In this document: positions 1 to 10,557 of the stretch, piece by piece | How the letters are laid out: the number at the start of each line of letters is the position of its first letter | Numbering within the stretch: the stretch's first letter is position 1 | From: Magicicada septendecula | Taxonomy: Eukaryota; Arthropoda; Insecta; Hemiptera; Cicadidae | Direction: 5' to 3' | NCBI GenBank assembly: GCA_034769895.1 | Contig: CM068369.1 | Coordinates: forward strand, 149,197,574-149,261,573 | Length of the DNA: 64,000 nucleotides | Position numbers and translations under genes: made by a program | Notes under the pieces: model-generated | The model's input: only the letters and a program-made list of their open reading frames with translations | Databases searched by the model: none | What the model was told of the DNA's origin: nothing

Positions 1-473
1 GGTGCCAAGTCTGGGCTATAAGGTGGGTGATCAAGGACGATTGCGTGATCCACCCATTCCTCGAGTCTTGTGGACATCTGTGAGTTGTTTGGGAACCCAC
101 CGAGCACAGAGTTTCCTATACCCAAGCTTCCGAGTAAGAATATCATAAAGAGCAGACCTAGAAATTTCAGGTAAATCAGCAGAAAGCTCAGTAATTGTGA
201 AACGAAGGCGCTCTCGAACCATCCTGTCTACCCTTTCAACAACATCATCAGTAACCACGGACTTTCTTCCTTGCCCTCCTTCATCATGAACATCAATTCG
301 CCCTTCTTTCAATTTTTGACACCATTCCCGAACTGAACCATCACTCATCACATTTTCTCAATACACATCACACAACCTTTGATGAATTTCTGCAGCACTA
401 TGACCTTCAGTTGAAGAAATCTAATAACAGACCGAATCTCACACTTGGAGGCAATTTCAATTGTAGTTACCAT
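1..473 (-). pseudogene. mariner transposase relic, internally deleted
   Basis: The minus strand encodes the N-terminal DNA-binding half of a mariner transposase. The frame opens at an ATG at 473-471 (MVTTIEIASKCEIRSV), shifts frame near 410 and meets a stop before the stretch MSDGSVREWCQKLKEGR. It then runs through a second helix-turn-helix ending KLGYRKLCARWVPKQLTD. After that the sequence jumps directly to HPPYSPDLA, the block carrying the third catalytic Asp, in another frame at positions 1-40. The whole segment with the first two catalytic Asp residues is therefore missing, so this is an internal-deletion derivative. The 3' part lies beyond the window edge. It is dead as a transposase. 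It differs in sequence from the mariner at 15.7 kb, so it is a separate family member. Confidence 0.85.
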
Positions 474-599
474 AACTAAACTGTCGTCACCACAGTAGTA
501 GACAAAACAACTATAAACCCAGTGGTTATAGGTTAGAACAAAGCCTCAAAAACGTTAATTAACAATCAGATTGTTGCTATGACAAGAGAACCAGGTTTG

Positions 600-1825
600 C
601 CAACTCACCGGAGGTTGAAAAAATATAGCCCTCGTACATATTCTTTTTAAGCAACTAGAAGATGTATACTAGATTCTGTAGGTGTAATCTATTTTTGAAG
701 CAGATTACTGTTCTTTAAAATTTGAAAATTTTGAAGAAATAATCAACGTGTACCAAGTTACATAAATTTTATTGTTTTATGTTATACGGATAACTACTTT
801 TGCATTTTTATAACGTGTAACTGTAATAATATAAAGTAACTATAAACTGTTAACTGACGCAGATGTGTGGCCTCGATATATGTGGCCAATGATACGTTGT
901 GTTTCAAAGAGAATCATATGTGTAAACCATTTTATATTGTATTTCGCAATACACAACATAAATTAAAAAAGATAAATTTGAGGTCATATTCTTATTTACA
1001 TTGTGGGGAGTATAATATGTTTTCTTACTAGTGATGTATGGGGCTACCTATATAACATGTTACCTGCGAATTCACTATAGAAAATAATTTCTTAATATAT
1101 AATTTTACATCCAGGATTGATATAAGGGAGACAAACAAAAATAAAATTATATTGTCAACAAATGCTCAGGCAATATTTACTGAGTACCTCTATTCATAAT
1201 GACAACAATCATGTAATGACAATATTGTTAAATACACATTTTAAATATGACTGCACAGACATTAATTTAAAAAATTTACAAATACAACTGTTTTATGATT
1301 TTATTTCTGTCATATAATATTAATAAATGCGATTCCTTATTGACTGCACTTTCTACAATAGGAATTGCGGATACAATACCCAGCCTCAAAGGAGTCTAAA
1401 CCACTTCAGTGGCACTGAATGATCTCTCTGAGCCCCTCTGATCCTTGAATGTTTCAGTACCGTTATTGACAAATCGAGTAGTGAACAATATACACGTAAC
1501 CTACCTAGTTTGCTACAAGTTGAGAGTTAAATATTAACAACTACTATAACTTCATTGTGTTTAAAGTAGTCGAAATTTTGTAACAAATATAACTGCCATA
1601 GATTTTAAAAGCTTTAACTTTAAAACTTTTATATTAATTTTTTTAGGTTATTATAGTGACAACTCAAGTGAAGTTTTAGCGACAATATTCTACTCATTTG
1701 ATTTTTAATTGATAGAAGAGAAAAATTTATGTAATTTTCACGAATAAAGATTGGTTTTATTGTTTGTTTAATATTCATGTTTAATATGGTAACCAAATCA
1801 CTTGTACGAATTAATAAATTTCGTT
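600..1825. other. AT-rich DNA, no gene seen
   Basis: No open frame with family resemblance and no clear repeat was seen here. The stretch is plain AT-rich sequence between the mariner relic and the Penelope-like fragment. Confidence 0.5.
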
Positions 1826-1842
1826 GAGAAAACATGAAAAAA

Positions 1843-2396
1843 GAATGCTTAAACCCCGAATAAACAACAACACGCAAAACATTTTTATATCTACTAATTA
1901 CACTGGCTTTATGCCTAAGGTTTTGTCTTCTATATTGAATAATAATAGTTTCACTATTTCATTCAGGACTAATAATAAGTTACTGGATATTCTCAAACCG
2001 AAAAAACACACGCCTCCAGAAGAAAAAACTGGCATATATAAGTTAACATGCAATGATTGCGAGTGCTTCTACATTGGACAGACTGGGAGAGGTTTCCTTA
2101 AACGATTTCGAGAACATTTACCTAAGAAAATAAGAAACATTGACAACATCAAATCAAATTACGCCCGACACCTGACTTCACACAATCATAATTACACAGA
2201 TTTTAGTTCCAATTTAATACCGTTACATGTGTGTAAGAAGGGCCGTTTCATGAATGCCTTGGAGGAATTTGAAATTTACAGTGCATATGCAAACCCAAGG
2301 AGTCGCGATATCGTGTTAAATGACCACCTGAACTGTGTATCCAACCGATTGTACGATACCGCCTTGAGTCTGCTTGCTGGGGCTACGATAAGGTAG
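1843..2396 (+). pseudogene. Penelope-like element, linker and GIY-YIG endonuclease fragment
   Basis: An uninterrupted frame encodes the C-terminal part of a Penelope-like retroelement protein. The first ~65 residues (FISTNYTGFMPKVLSSIL, then NNKLLDILKPK) match the linker that follows the reverse transcriptase in this family. Next comes the GIY-YIG nuclease: GIYKLTC at residue 70, FYIGQTGRG at 82, the catalytic-type Arg in FLKRFREH near 94, and a Glu in NALEEFE near 148. Cys76/Cys79 and the HLTSH histidines fit the Cys-Cys-His-His arrangement known from Penelope-like nucleases. The reverse transcriptase is absent, so the copy is 5'-truncated; the frame as given begins in non-element sequence around 1824. 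The family cuts a DNA strand with this nuclease and primes reverse transcription there. The open frame suggests a moderately recent insertion. Confidence 0.85.
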
Positions 2397-2399
2397 CAA

Positions 2400-2600
2400 C
2401 CGCTCAGTGGCAGAATGAACTTGAACGGGTGCGCACCCAAATCCGCGTACGGTTTATATGCAAATTTTGACATTTTAACTTCTTAACGATCTCGCAAGAG
2501 TGATAGTTTTAACTTTTTAATATCTGATGATGGAGCATAAGCTCTGAAACGCGTCATAGACGAAGCACAAGAAATCACACGGCGGATAATTTAAGGTAAA
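2400..2600 (+). mobile_element. Penelope-like 3' tail with hammerhead-like motif
   Basis: Directly after the GIY-YIG frame the sequence carries CTGATGA (2524-2530), a short hairpin (GAGC 2533-2536 with GCTC 2541-2544) and GAAAC (2546-2550) followed by GCGTC. This layout matches the hammerhead core: CUGANGA, stem II, GAA, a 2 bp stem III (AC with GU), then a cleavable GUC. The bases beside it (TAT before, ATA after) can form a short stem I. One extra nucleotide sits between CUGANGA and stem II, so ribozyme activity is uncertain. Hammerhead motifs are known in Penelope-like terminal repeats, and the location at the 3' tail fits. Confidence 0.55.
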
Positions 2601-3960
2601 TAATTTATTTATTGTTTGTAATTTCACGGAACATACATTTATATCTTGAGTAGCTAACATTCATTTATACAATTTCTAAACATGACTGAATATTTTCATT
2701 TTTTTCTATTTTAACATGACTTCAAAGTTTTTTTGTTCCAGTTATTCTGTTGTATTAATAATTATCTAAATTATTATACGAGTGTGTTACGTGTAATCAG
2801 TGTGTTGCGTTTTTAGGTAATTTGTCGGAAAAGTCACTTGTGTTATTTTTTTGCAGATTATAGCAGGTTTAAATTTAATTAGCTGAATACTACGTAGCTA
2901 ATTAGCTTTTACACGTTTGCGACATTTGATCAATGTATATTTGCCACATTCGCTTCTAAAATCAAACACTGTTTGTTTTAATTACTATCTGTATTTATTT
3001 AGGCAGTAGTAATTATGAGCCACCTCAATACACGCTTGCATTTGTTAAATGATGAAATACGTATAGAAGAAGCAGACATGTATTACAGGAAACTGACGTT
3101 TACTGGCCTAAATTATCAACAGTAGTAAGCACGGAAATAACAAATTAGCTTAAGCCAATTAACGTGTAATCTTAAAAAATAACAGTTAACTGGAAGGATA
3201 AAGTGTAAATAAGTATCCTGTTTTACAAAGTTTACAATGTGTAAACGCATTGTTTTATCAGCGTTAATTTATTTGTGCTGTTCAATGTATATAAACCTTA
3301 ATTGCGTCAATAAGAAATTGTGATTCACAAACCACGGCAATACAAGTAACTACATGAAAATGTGTATAGAACATAAGCTCATGTCTAGTATTTACATAAA
3401 GAAGATGTATATGTATACTTGACAGTATATTCAATATGTAGGCAGCGAATAGATCACAATAAACACTTTCATTGGTGACGCCTTGTGTATTGCAATCACA
3501 AACTGTGAGAAAGTGTTACGGATACAAAACAATCTACTTAATAAACGACTTTCGAGAATGGAAGCTGCTCTGTAGTAGTCGCGCGATAAGTGTTAACCAA
3601 ACAACTACTTTCGCTAAGTAAATAAACATATGTTCAAACGTTTTCGCTTATCGGCGTAGAGTACATTGTCAACGCCGTAACAACGATATTTGAAATACGT
3701 TTTCCAGTGATTAACGCAGCATGAAATACGTGAACTTCAATGCCGGTTTAAAATATATCACTACTGATACGACAAATTATTCCTTCTCTATTTTTAAAAT
3801 ACTTAACGAAAACAAAATTTTATTACAGATTCGATGTATTAGAAGAAAAAAAATATTTTAGTAAGGATTAACAAACGACTTCTAAATCTATTAATCACTT
3901 AAAATATCGGTATGGAGAAACATACATGACTTCCATGTTCTAAGATTTATATTTAAAATC
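2600..3960. other. AT-rich DNA, no gene seen
   Basis: No protein-like frame or convincing repeat was seen between the Penelope-like tail and the next tail-like element. Confidence 0.5.
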
Positions 3961-3969
3961 ATTTTCGAA

Positions 3970-4215
3970 ATGATATGTTTCCATAGATACTACTTCTTTC
4001 CACTTATTGCTTCAGCCTTAACCACAGTACTGTGGAGACTAACGTATACCACCACACGTTATCGCACTCGATTTTCACTGATGATGGCAGTCGACGGCAC
4101 TGCCGAAACGTCTGGTCTGGTTTTGCAGAAAACATTGGAGTACGGCCAAACAGCCCGGGAAGGAATTTTAAAAACAAACTACTACTTTGTTGCCGATAAC
4201 ATAGAACACATATAA
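3970..4215 (+). mobile_element. short retroelement tail with hammerhead-like motif
   Basis: The segment holds CTGATGA (4078-4084), a perfect 6 bp stem (GGCAGT 4086-4091 with ACTGCC 4099-4104) and GAAACGTC (4105-4112). This is the same layout as at 2524, again with one extra base before the stem. A 14 bp palindrome (CCACAGTACTGTGG, 4022-4035) precedes it. A box reading acggccaaacagcccgg at 4142-4158 recurs exactly at 7394-7410 inside another inserted element. An open frame of 81 codons covers the region but resembles no protein and is probably incidental. The piece is best read as a Penelope-like tail or a SINE-like element using the same end structure. Confidence 0.5.
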
Positions 4216-4375
4216 AAATTACCCCCTCCCCTTACTTATATAATTTTCATTTATAGAAAATTACCTCCACCCCGTTCAACTAGCCTCTTCATTTATAGAT
4301 ATTTCATCTACGTTTCTACAGTGGATTATTAAGATCATCTTATCAGGAGACTTTATTTATCAAAATAAAGTACTT

Positions 4376-5330
4376 TACTCTTGTTACAACAAAAAATGTT
4401 TCAGGTAAACTGCCCTTTCCCGTATCCGATCTACACCAAAATAAATAAGCCTTGAGTCCTCTACAACTCAGGCACATATGTAAAAAATTATTTGATTCTG
4501 TTTGAATTTACGGCAGTTATCGTTCTTCATGGAAAACATTCTCTTGTTACAACATAAAATGTTGCTCGTAAACTACCCCTTTCCCTTAACCGATCTTCAA
4601 CAAAATCAACAGACCTTGAGTTATCTGCAATTGAATAAGGTATGCACAAAATTATTTGATTCTGTTTAAATGTGTGGCAGATATCGTTCGTCATAAAAAC
4701 AATTACTCTTGTTAAAACATAAAATATAGCAGGTAAACTAACCCTTTCCCTTAACCTATCTTCCCCAAAATCAACGAGCCTTCAGTCTTTTACAACTGAG
4801 GAACGTATGCAAAAAAATATATGATTCTGTTTGAATGTGCAGCAGTTATCGTTTGTCATAAAAAATTACCGTTTTAAAACATAAAATGTTGCAGGTAAAC
4901 TACCATTTTCCCTTAACCGATCTTCAACAAAATCAACAGACGTTGAGTACTCTATAGCTGAGGAAGGAATGCAAAACATTGTCATCATTCGTCATAGAAA
5001 ACATTACCCATGTTAAAACGTAAAACGTTGCAGGTAAACTACCCCTTTCCCTAACCCGAACTTTAATAAAACCATAGGTCTTGAGAACTTTACAATTCAG
5101 TGCTGCATGCAAAACATTATTTGATTCTGTTTGAATTTGCGGCTGTTTTCGTTTGCCATAGAAAATACCCTTGTTAAAACAAAAAACGTTGCTGGTAAAC
5201 TACCCCTTTCCCTTTACCGATCTTCACCAAAAACAAAACGTCTTGAGAACTCTACAATTCAGGGCTGTATGCAAAAAATTATTTGATTCCGTTTGAATTT
5301 ACAGCTGTTATCGTTTGGCATAGAAAAAAA
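4376..5330. repeat. ~165 bp tandem array, about six units
   Basis: Units start with a variant of actcttgttaaaacataaaa at about 4376, 4540, 4705, 4867, 5006 and 5167. Each then repeats a pyrimidine-rich box (ctacccctttccctta), a cttgag box and an attatttgattctgtttgaa box. Spacing is about 160-165 bp except for one shorter unit (~140 bp before 5006). Units differ by many substitutions, so the array is old. It ends in the microsatellite at 5334. Confidence 0.85.
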
Positions 5331-5333
5331 ATC

Positions 5334-5394
5334 TACAGACACATAGACACACAGACACACATATAGACAGACAGACAGACGCACACACAGACAC
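5334..5394. repeat. ACAGAC/ACAC microsatellite
   Basis: A run of acagacac, agacagac and acacacag units immediately follows the 165 bp array. Confidence 0.85.
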
Positions 5395-5399
5395 TTTTC

Positions 5400-6600
5400 G
5401 AAAAATGACTTTTTTTTCATGTTTTGAGTGTAGTACAATCAGAATCTGCAATAATCTCGAACACGATTTTTTCGCCATCACCATACTTCCATTTCCTTAA
5501 GGAACATGGAAGTAAAATCAGTGGTGGGCTAACTCTAACCAAGGCACTGAGCGGACCTTTGACGTTAACGGGCTGTTCCAATTTTGAGGCCCCAGCTACG
5601 GTTATTTTGATGCAGATAAGTATTTTACAGTTGTCTAGTAATACACATCTATTATCCCGAGCACGGGAGAAGTCCGTTGGGATGCAGCCAACGAGGTGAG
5701 AACGCAGCGTTTTCAAGTGTGTAGTAGTTGTCTTCATAGAAATCTCCAATTATTTAACTACCGGTAAATAAATAACTCATAAAATAAATTATAATATTAA
5801 TATAAAGTATGTCTTTTATAATAATAAATAAAGTATTTATACTTTATATAAATAAAGTATAATAAAGTAATAAATAAATAAATAATTAAGTATAATTATA
5901 AATAAATAAAGTAATAAATAAAGTATATTATAATACTTCATAATAAATATATATATCTATTCTATTTTTCCCACATCTATTATCACAGTGTTATTAAAGA
6001 CAGTAATGACATTTTTAATTGAAATAAATTAATAAGTAATGTATAAAACGTTTATAAAATTATTGTTTCTTATTGTAATCTAATCTGATGTAAAGATGTT
6101 TATACTGAAAAACAATTTAATTTTTAAATTGGTTTTATTAAGTCACAATTATTAACAGAATAGTGATATTTTATTCTACATTAAAGAAATACTTATATTC
6201 TAATTTGTAAAAGAGCGGACATAGTATTTTATACTATTGTATTTTTATGCCAAGATATGTTTGAGTTATTTTTATTGTAGTTATTTATTAACGTGAAAAT
6301 GTGCTCTGTAACAATTTATTTTGTTATTTTGATTTATTAAATTTAAATGACAAAATAATTGTCACGTTATTAATGAAATTAAGTTAGACACGTTATATTA
6401 CACTTTAGCGACACGCCGACAATTTGGTTGTGTGCTTTGCTACAGATTGTAGCGCTGATATAGAATGCAGTGTGCCAAAATTCTCTTATCGACACATTTT
6501 ATGTAATTAATTGAATAAAATATTATAAATTTAAGTTAAATATTATAAATATAAATTATTAGGTTTTGACAGCATGACATTGAAGTCAATCTACCTTAAA
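5400..6600. other. no gene; A/T low-complexity tract
   Basis: Overlapping frames on both strands between 5417 and 5749 resemble nothing and overlap each other. From about 5760 to 5960 the sequence is built of ataa, aataaagt and related short units. The remainder is plain AT-rich DNA. Confidence 0.6.
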
Positions 6601-6658
6601 TTGCTGTTAGTGTGTCGGCAATATCTGCATCGTCATCGAGGGGGGTGGCTAGCACTTA

Positions 6659-6931
6659 TGACGCACTGTCGTCGTTGTCACACTCAGTATCTGAATAATT
6701 GCTGTCAGTATCACTATCATCTACCAGATTGGTCACTATTTTATCAAGGTTATCCGCCCTTGCACATTCTTTGTGAACATCATCTTCTTGTAATTTTTCG
6801 GCATGTTTAATGCGCGATTGCCAGTCCTCTTTGGTCACTCGGCCAAGTGCTTCACGGACAAGCGTTTCGACATCAGACAACTTAAATGTCTTGTAATTTT
6901 CAGCAACGTCCCTCATAACCTGTAGTTGCAT
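6659..6931 (-). pseudogene. C-terminal piece of a DDE transposase
   Basis: The minus strand reads VRDVAENYKTFKLSDVETL, then VREALGRVTKEDWQSRIKHA, and ends in an acidic serine/aspartate tail (DDSDTDSNYSDTEC). A helical segment with a conserved Trp (EDW), a charged helix and an acidic tail is the usual C-terminus of Tc1/pogo-type DDE transposases in arthropods. The catalytic core is absent. The piece abuts the LINE reverse transcriptase at about 6940 on the same strand, so the junction is a transposon-into-transposon or recombination boundary. The assignment rests on general pattern, without an alignment. Confidence 0.45.
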
Positions 6932-7198
6932 GTAGTTGTTGTTGTTGCTTCATGTTAAATCTCCATATTTTGTTGTATGCTTTCTCCAAATCGAAGAATA
7001 CTGCTGCCATGTGATTGCCTTCGACGAAACTGTTTTGAACTGCGTTTTCTAGTTGATCGATAGTAGAATAGTGTCTCCGGTAGCCGAACTGGTGTGCGGT
7101 CAGAAACTCAAGTTTTTCCAGACACCAGGTGAGCCGGCACTTTACCATCCTCTTCAATAACTTTCCTAGACAACAAGTCATCGACACTGGACGATAGT

Positions 7199-7465
7199 GT
7201 TTATCAGGCTGTTTCACCGTGGTCTACGGTTTACAGACAAACCAAACGTTCCGACAGCACCACTGTCTGCCATCATCAGTGGAATTCAAAGAATTCGAGA
7301 CTACCTGAACGCGGGTTTTTAAAGTCAGGCCCACTGTACTGTGGAAAAGGCTCGAGCCTGGTTTCGTGGAGCCTCGAGCCTTGCCCGTAGGCCACGGCCA
7401 AACAGCCCGGTAAACACTTTCAATACAACTGACACCGGCCGTGAAAGCCTTAGAACAATATTTTC
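7199..7465 (-). mobile_element. 267 bp insertion with 12 bp target duplications
   Basis: The LINE frame is split exactly between the codons for NYRP and VSMT, and the 12 bases CTGGACGATAGT occur on both sides (7187-7198 and 7466-7477). The inserted 267 bp carry a box near each end in opposite orientation: GGCTGTTTCACCGTGGTCTA (7208-7227) on the plus strand, and its counterpart GGGCTGTTTGGCCGTGGCCT at 7390-7409 on the minus strand. On the minus strand they also carry a hammerhead-like motif (CTGATGA 7279-7273, hairpin GACAG/CTGTC, then GGAACG). Partly inverted ends, small size, no coding and 12 bp duplications fit a non-autonomous retroposon. The box is shared with 4142-4158. Confidence 0.75.
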
Positions 7466-8506
7466 CTGGACGATAGTTTTCTTCTGTGAGGGGATCCTTT
7501 CCAGCCTTCAGAAGCGGGATCTCTATCGCCTCCTTCCAAGGTTTTGGATACCCCACTTGCATTCATATGGAGTTATAGACTGCCAGTAGTGTACCACATA
7601 GCTACATCCGGCAGCTGACATATAATGATGTAAGAAATACCATGCGGTCCCGGCGCAATATCGCCGGCAGGGCGAACAGCGGACTGCAATTTCCTCATGA
7701 TGAAAGGCACGTATTAGAGCCTGTAACCTACACATTCGATGTCACGGTCGTATTAAACTTATTTTTCTTTGTAAATAAATTGAGAGGATAACTCCTTTCT
7801 ATACTACTGACCTCGGAATATTGCGCAGCCAAGATGTCAGAAATTTTAGTAGCGTTTCAAATCAATCCATGCATATGATCGGCTTAAACACAGATGTGGC
7901 AGCGATTGCTCTGCTCTTACTCCATACTTCCGTCACTGGGGACAAAAATGTTGTGGTCGAGATGTAGATTTTCCAGCTAGATCGTTTTGCAGAGAGTATT
8001 GTTCTACTAGCAGCGGCTCGAAGTCGCTTAAAATCGATGCGACTGTCTTGGATCGGCGCTCGTTTATACCAGTTTAAGGCTCACCGGTTCTATTTTATTG
8101 CGTTTTTCACAACGGTGTTCCACCATGGTACAGGTGGTCTGGATGAACGACCACTGGTCCGCGGGATATGCTCCGTAGCTGGTGAAGTGATGGGAGCTGT
8201 AAAACAGTGTACGACTTCTTCTATAATTCCACGGACGTCTGTAGGTACACAATGAGTCTTTAAGCCTGCACAATCAACACTCTCCACGCACCATCCTTCC
8301 AGCGTGCTTTTAACGTTCTTTGCCATTAGCATTTTTATTAGCACAGGGAAGTGATCGCTCCCGTAAAGGTCTGGGAGCGCTCTCCATGACAGACATAGAG
8401 CCGCAGAGATAGAAAATTGACAGCCGAGAAATTACTACTTCCAAAGTTGAAATGTGAGCTCACGTCTGAGTTTAAGAAAAAAAGAAATTTGTTAAAAATA
8501 GTTCCT

Positions 8507-8540
8507 CAATACTTAATCTAGGGAATTCTAGATTAAGTAT
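8507..8540. repeat. small perfect inverted repeat
   Basis: aatacttaatctag and its exact reverse complement ctagattaagtatt flank six bases (ggaatt, itself near-palindromic). It lies inside the decayed LINE endonuclease region. Confidence 0.8.
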
Positions 8541-9019
8541 TAGTTCATCATATGGGAATCCCACATGGAGTTTGAAGTTCCCAACACGAAGTTATGGAGA
8601 TGGCAGCTGCTCGACCAGATTCTGCACATATTCTGCGCGCCACCCAGAATCTGTTAACTGTAAGTAATCTACAGTGATTATAATAAACTGATTGCTACAG
8701 CTTGTAGAACCGTAGGGAGCAAAATACTCCTAGCGCGATAAGTGTTGTTAAGAATATAGCAATGCCTCCACTAGCTCTGATGTTTGGAGTAACACCACAG
8801 CAGAAGAACCCATATCCCCTCGTATTAAAAACGTCTTGTGGTTTTAAAGGTGTTTATTTCAGAGACTTACACATTACTGTATGTTTGGTCAGTAGAATTT
8901 TCGGTTCGCATTAATGCGAAGTACCACTGTTTATATTCCACTGAAAGATGCTTTCTATGCTGGATGTTGAGAATTAAAATCGCTATGAATCGTGCTTACG
9001 TTACGTTCTTAGCTTCCTT

Positions 9020-9640
9020 TTCGGTCAGCCCTTCTTCTTTTCTTGCCGATACCGCGGATCACCGAGATTGATGAGATCACTTGCGCCGGATATCGAGCTG
9101 AATTCCCTGAACCCCAATCCGGAGCTCATCTCCTGGTCATAAGTATTGTCCGCGTTTTTGGTTTTAAAAAGACCTCCTTGGTATATTTGGGAGGACGGGC
9201 CGGCATCCCCTGGTCGTCTAGCCATGACTGGAATTGGCTGGAGTCGCAGCCACAATGTATGGTTCCGCCGTTCTTGGCGGGTGGACTGTTGTCTCGTAGT
9301 AAACCCTTTCATTTTTTCTCAATTTCCGTTACCTGTTACTGTACTTGCTTTTGCTGTCGGCTGCATTTGAGCTAACTGGTGAAGCGCATCACTACCGGCA
9401 TTATTTCTTTAGCTATATGTTTCGTCGTTACCGGAGTAGACTTGATAACCTGTGCCTCTGTTTTGCCCTGGCTTGTCGGGCATAAAAAGTTTTCACTTCT
9501 CCAGGGGTTACCTCTTCCTTATACACAGGGCAGTTGGGTAATCTTGAAGACTGTTGGCTACCACATTTAACGAACTTCAACGGCTCGACACAAGGTACAT
9601 CGCCATGGACCGACTTCCCACAAAGTAATGCCCGACTTAA
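9020..9640 (-). pseudogene. LINE ORF1 (Gag-like) zinc-knuckle remnant
   Basis: The minus strand reads ALLCGKSVHGDVPC, then LKFVKCGSQQSSRLPNCPVY followed by KEE. Closely spaced Cys-Cys-His-Cys knuckles ending in CPVYKE are typical of the nucleic-acid-binding C-terminus of Jockey-clade ORF1 proteins. The frame lies upstream of ORF2 on the same strand, as expected for one element. The continuation to about 9020 (ARQARAKQRHRL, then a broken frame) has no recognisable domain. Several knuckle positions do not fit the consensus, so the copy is decayed. Confidence 0.5.
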
Positions 9641-9657
9641 GAGCATGATAATGTCTT

Positions 9658-10101
9658 TCAGCCGCCAGCTAAACGTAACATTATTATGGTTACTGACTGA
9701 CTGATTGTTTCTTTTGTGCAAATGTTGCGTTTAGTTGCCATCTCAATTTTCTTATTCAATCTACAACGTTTTACTCGTTCGTTGGTTTTCCTTCGCTTCT
9801 CTGCCAGTTTTATGTTGTAAAATGCATCGATTTTCTCCTGCTCAGTCATCGTCGACGCGAACGACGAACGCATAGTATTTATTAAGTACTCGTTCAATTC
9901 TTCGCGCATCAAGTCATCTTGCTTTCGTTTTTGTTGCGATGGGGCCGCTGGTACCGAAGCTTCACCGCCGACAGCAGCCGCTCGTTGCTGTTCCTTCTCG
10001 AGCTTCTTTCGTTCCCGATACTTTCTTGCTCGCTCGGCATTTTGTCGTTTCTTGATCTGAGCCTTCTCGTCGCTGCTATCGATTGTCGAACGCTGTTTTA
10101 G
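9658..10101 (-). CDS. unidentified basic open frame, partial
   Basis: A frame of 147 codons is open on the minus strand from just after a stop at 10104-10102 to a stop at 9660-9658. There is no ATG before 9909. It begins with a very basic segment (KKRQNAERARKYRERKKLEK), passes an Ala/Gln-rich linker, and continues with MREELNEYLINTMRSSF and EQEKIDAFYNIKLAEKRRKT, both likely helical. The AE-R-R-YR-RKK pattern resembles basic N-terminal segments of ORFs carried by insect transposons, including some Helitrons. GC content is higher than in the flanks, which suggests a recent arrival. The last residues overlap another frame reading into the LINE ORF1 remnant, so the two may or may not belong together. 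Function is unknown. Confidence 0.4.
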   Translation of the reverse strand, partial: LKQRSTIDSSDEKAQIKKRQNAERARKYRERKKLEKEQQRAAAVGGEASVPAAPSQQKRKQDDLMREELNEYLINTMRSSFASTMTEQEKIDAFYNIKLAEKRRKTNERVKRCRLNKKIEMATKRNICTKETISQSVTIIMLRLAGG

Positions 10102-10156
10102 TCAGTCGCCACGTTATGGTTACTATATACCAGCAGCAGTGTATTTCACCACAACA

Positions 10157-10190
10157 CAAAACAAACCTTTATTTACAACAATCCCAATGA
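10157..10190 (+). repeat. 34 bp direct repeat, copy 1
   Basis: The sequence beginning caaaacaaacctttatttac is identical over 34 bases at 10157-10190 and 11168-11201. The two copies bracket the large palindrome. Confidence 0.85.
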
Positions 10191-10557
10191 TATTATGTAT
10201 CTGTGTTATATCTTCACATTTCTGCGGTGAGTAATTAAATATAAAGAGGAAGTAGATTTGCATTTACGATGCAGTACAGACAAATATTTTAATGAATAGA
10301 TGCAGGATCGTTAGCTGAATCACATACGAAGACAACCCATTAACTAGAGACAATAACCTATCTACAGCTATCCAGTGTTGTTTGCTTGTTAGGTCTTTAA
10401 TCTGCGACGACGTTAGCATGTTAGAGGTCGCGGTTTTAGTTAACGATTCCCGGCTCGTAAATTGTGCTAACAATTGATTTTAAACTTTCAGGACGCTTTA
10501 TTAATATGGTTTAATTGTTTGAGTGATACTATTTTTAACACATAATATATATATATA

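Larger units (their letters stand above)
6940..8640 (-). pseudogene. Jockey-like LINE ORF2: endonuclease end and reverse transcriptase, broken
   Basis: Read leftward, the frames give, in order: a decayed endonuclease C-terminus (LYGSDHFPVLIKM near 8370); a linker with IPRTSGRSSRPPVPWWNT (near 8130); PWKEAIEIPLLKAGKDP and ENYRP (7540-7470); then VSMTCCLGKLLKRMV, HQFGYRRHYSTIDQL and VFFDLEKAYNKIW (7190-6975). These are the expected blocks before and within RT domains 1-3 of Jockey-clade elements. The YADD box and 3' end are missing because the copy is cut at about 6940 and followed by transposase sequence. Several frame changes separate the blocks. A 267 bp element interrupts the coding region between ENYRP and VSMTCC. 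Confidence 0.8.

Noticed and set aside
1629-1877. Minus-strand 82-codon frame
   Set aside because: It partly overlaps the Penelope-like frame on the other strand and resembles nothing.
4376-5330. CRISPR-like array
   Set aside because: The units are long, diverged and contiguous without unique spacers, and the setting is eukaryotic.
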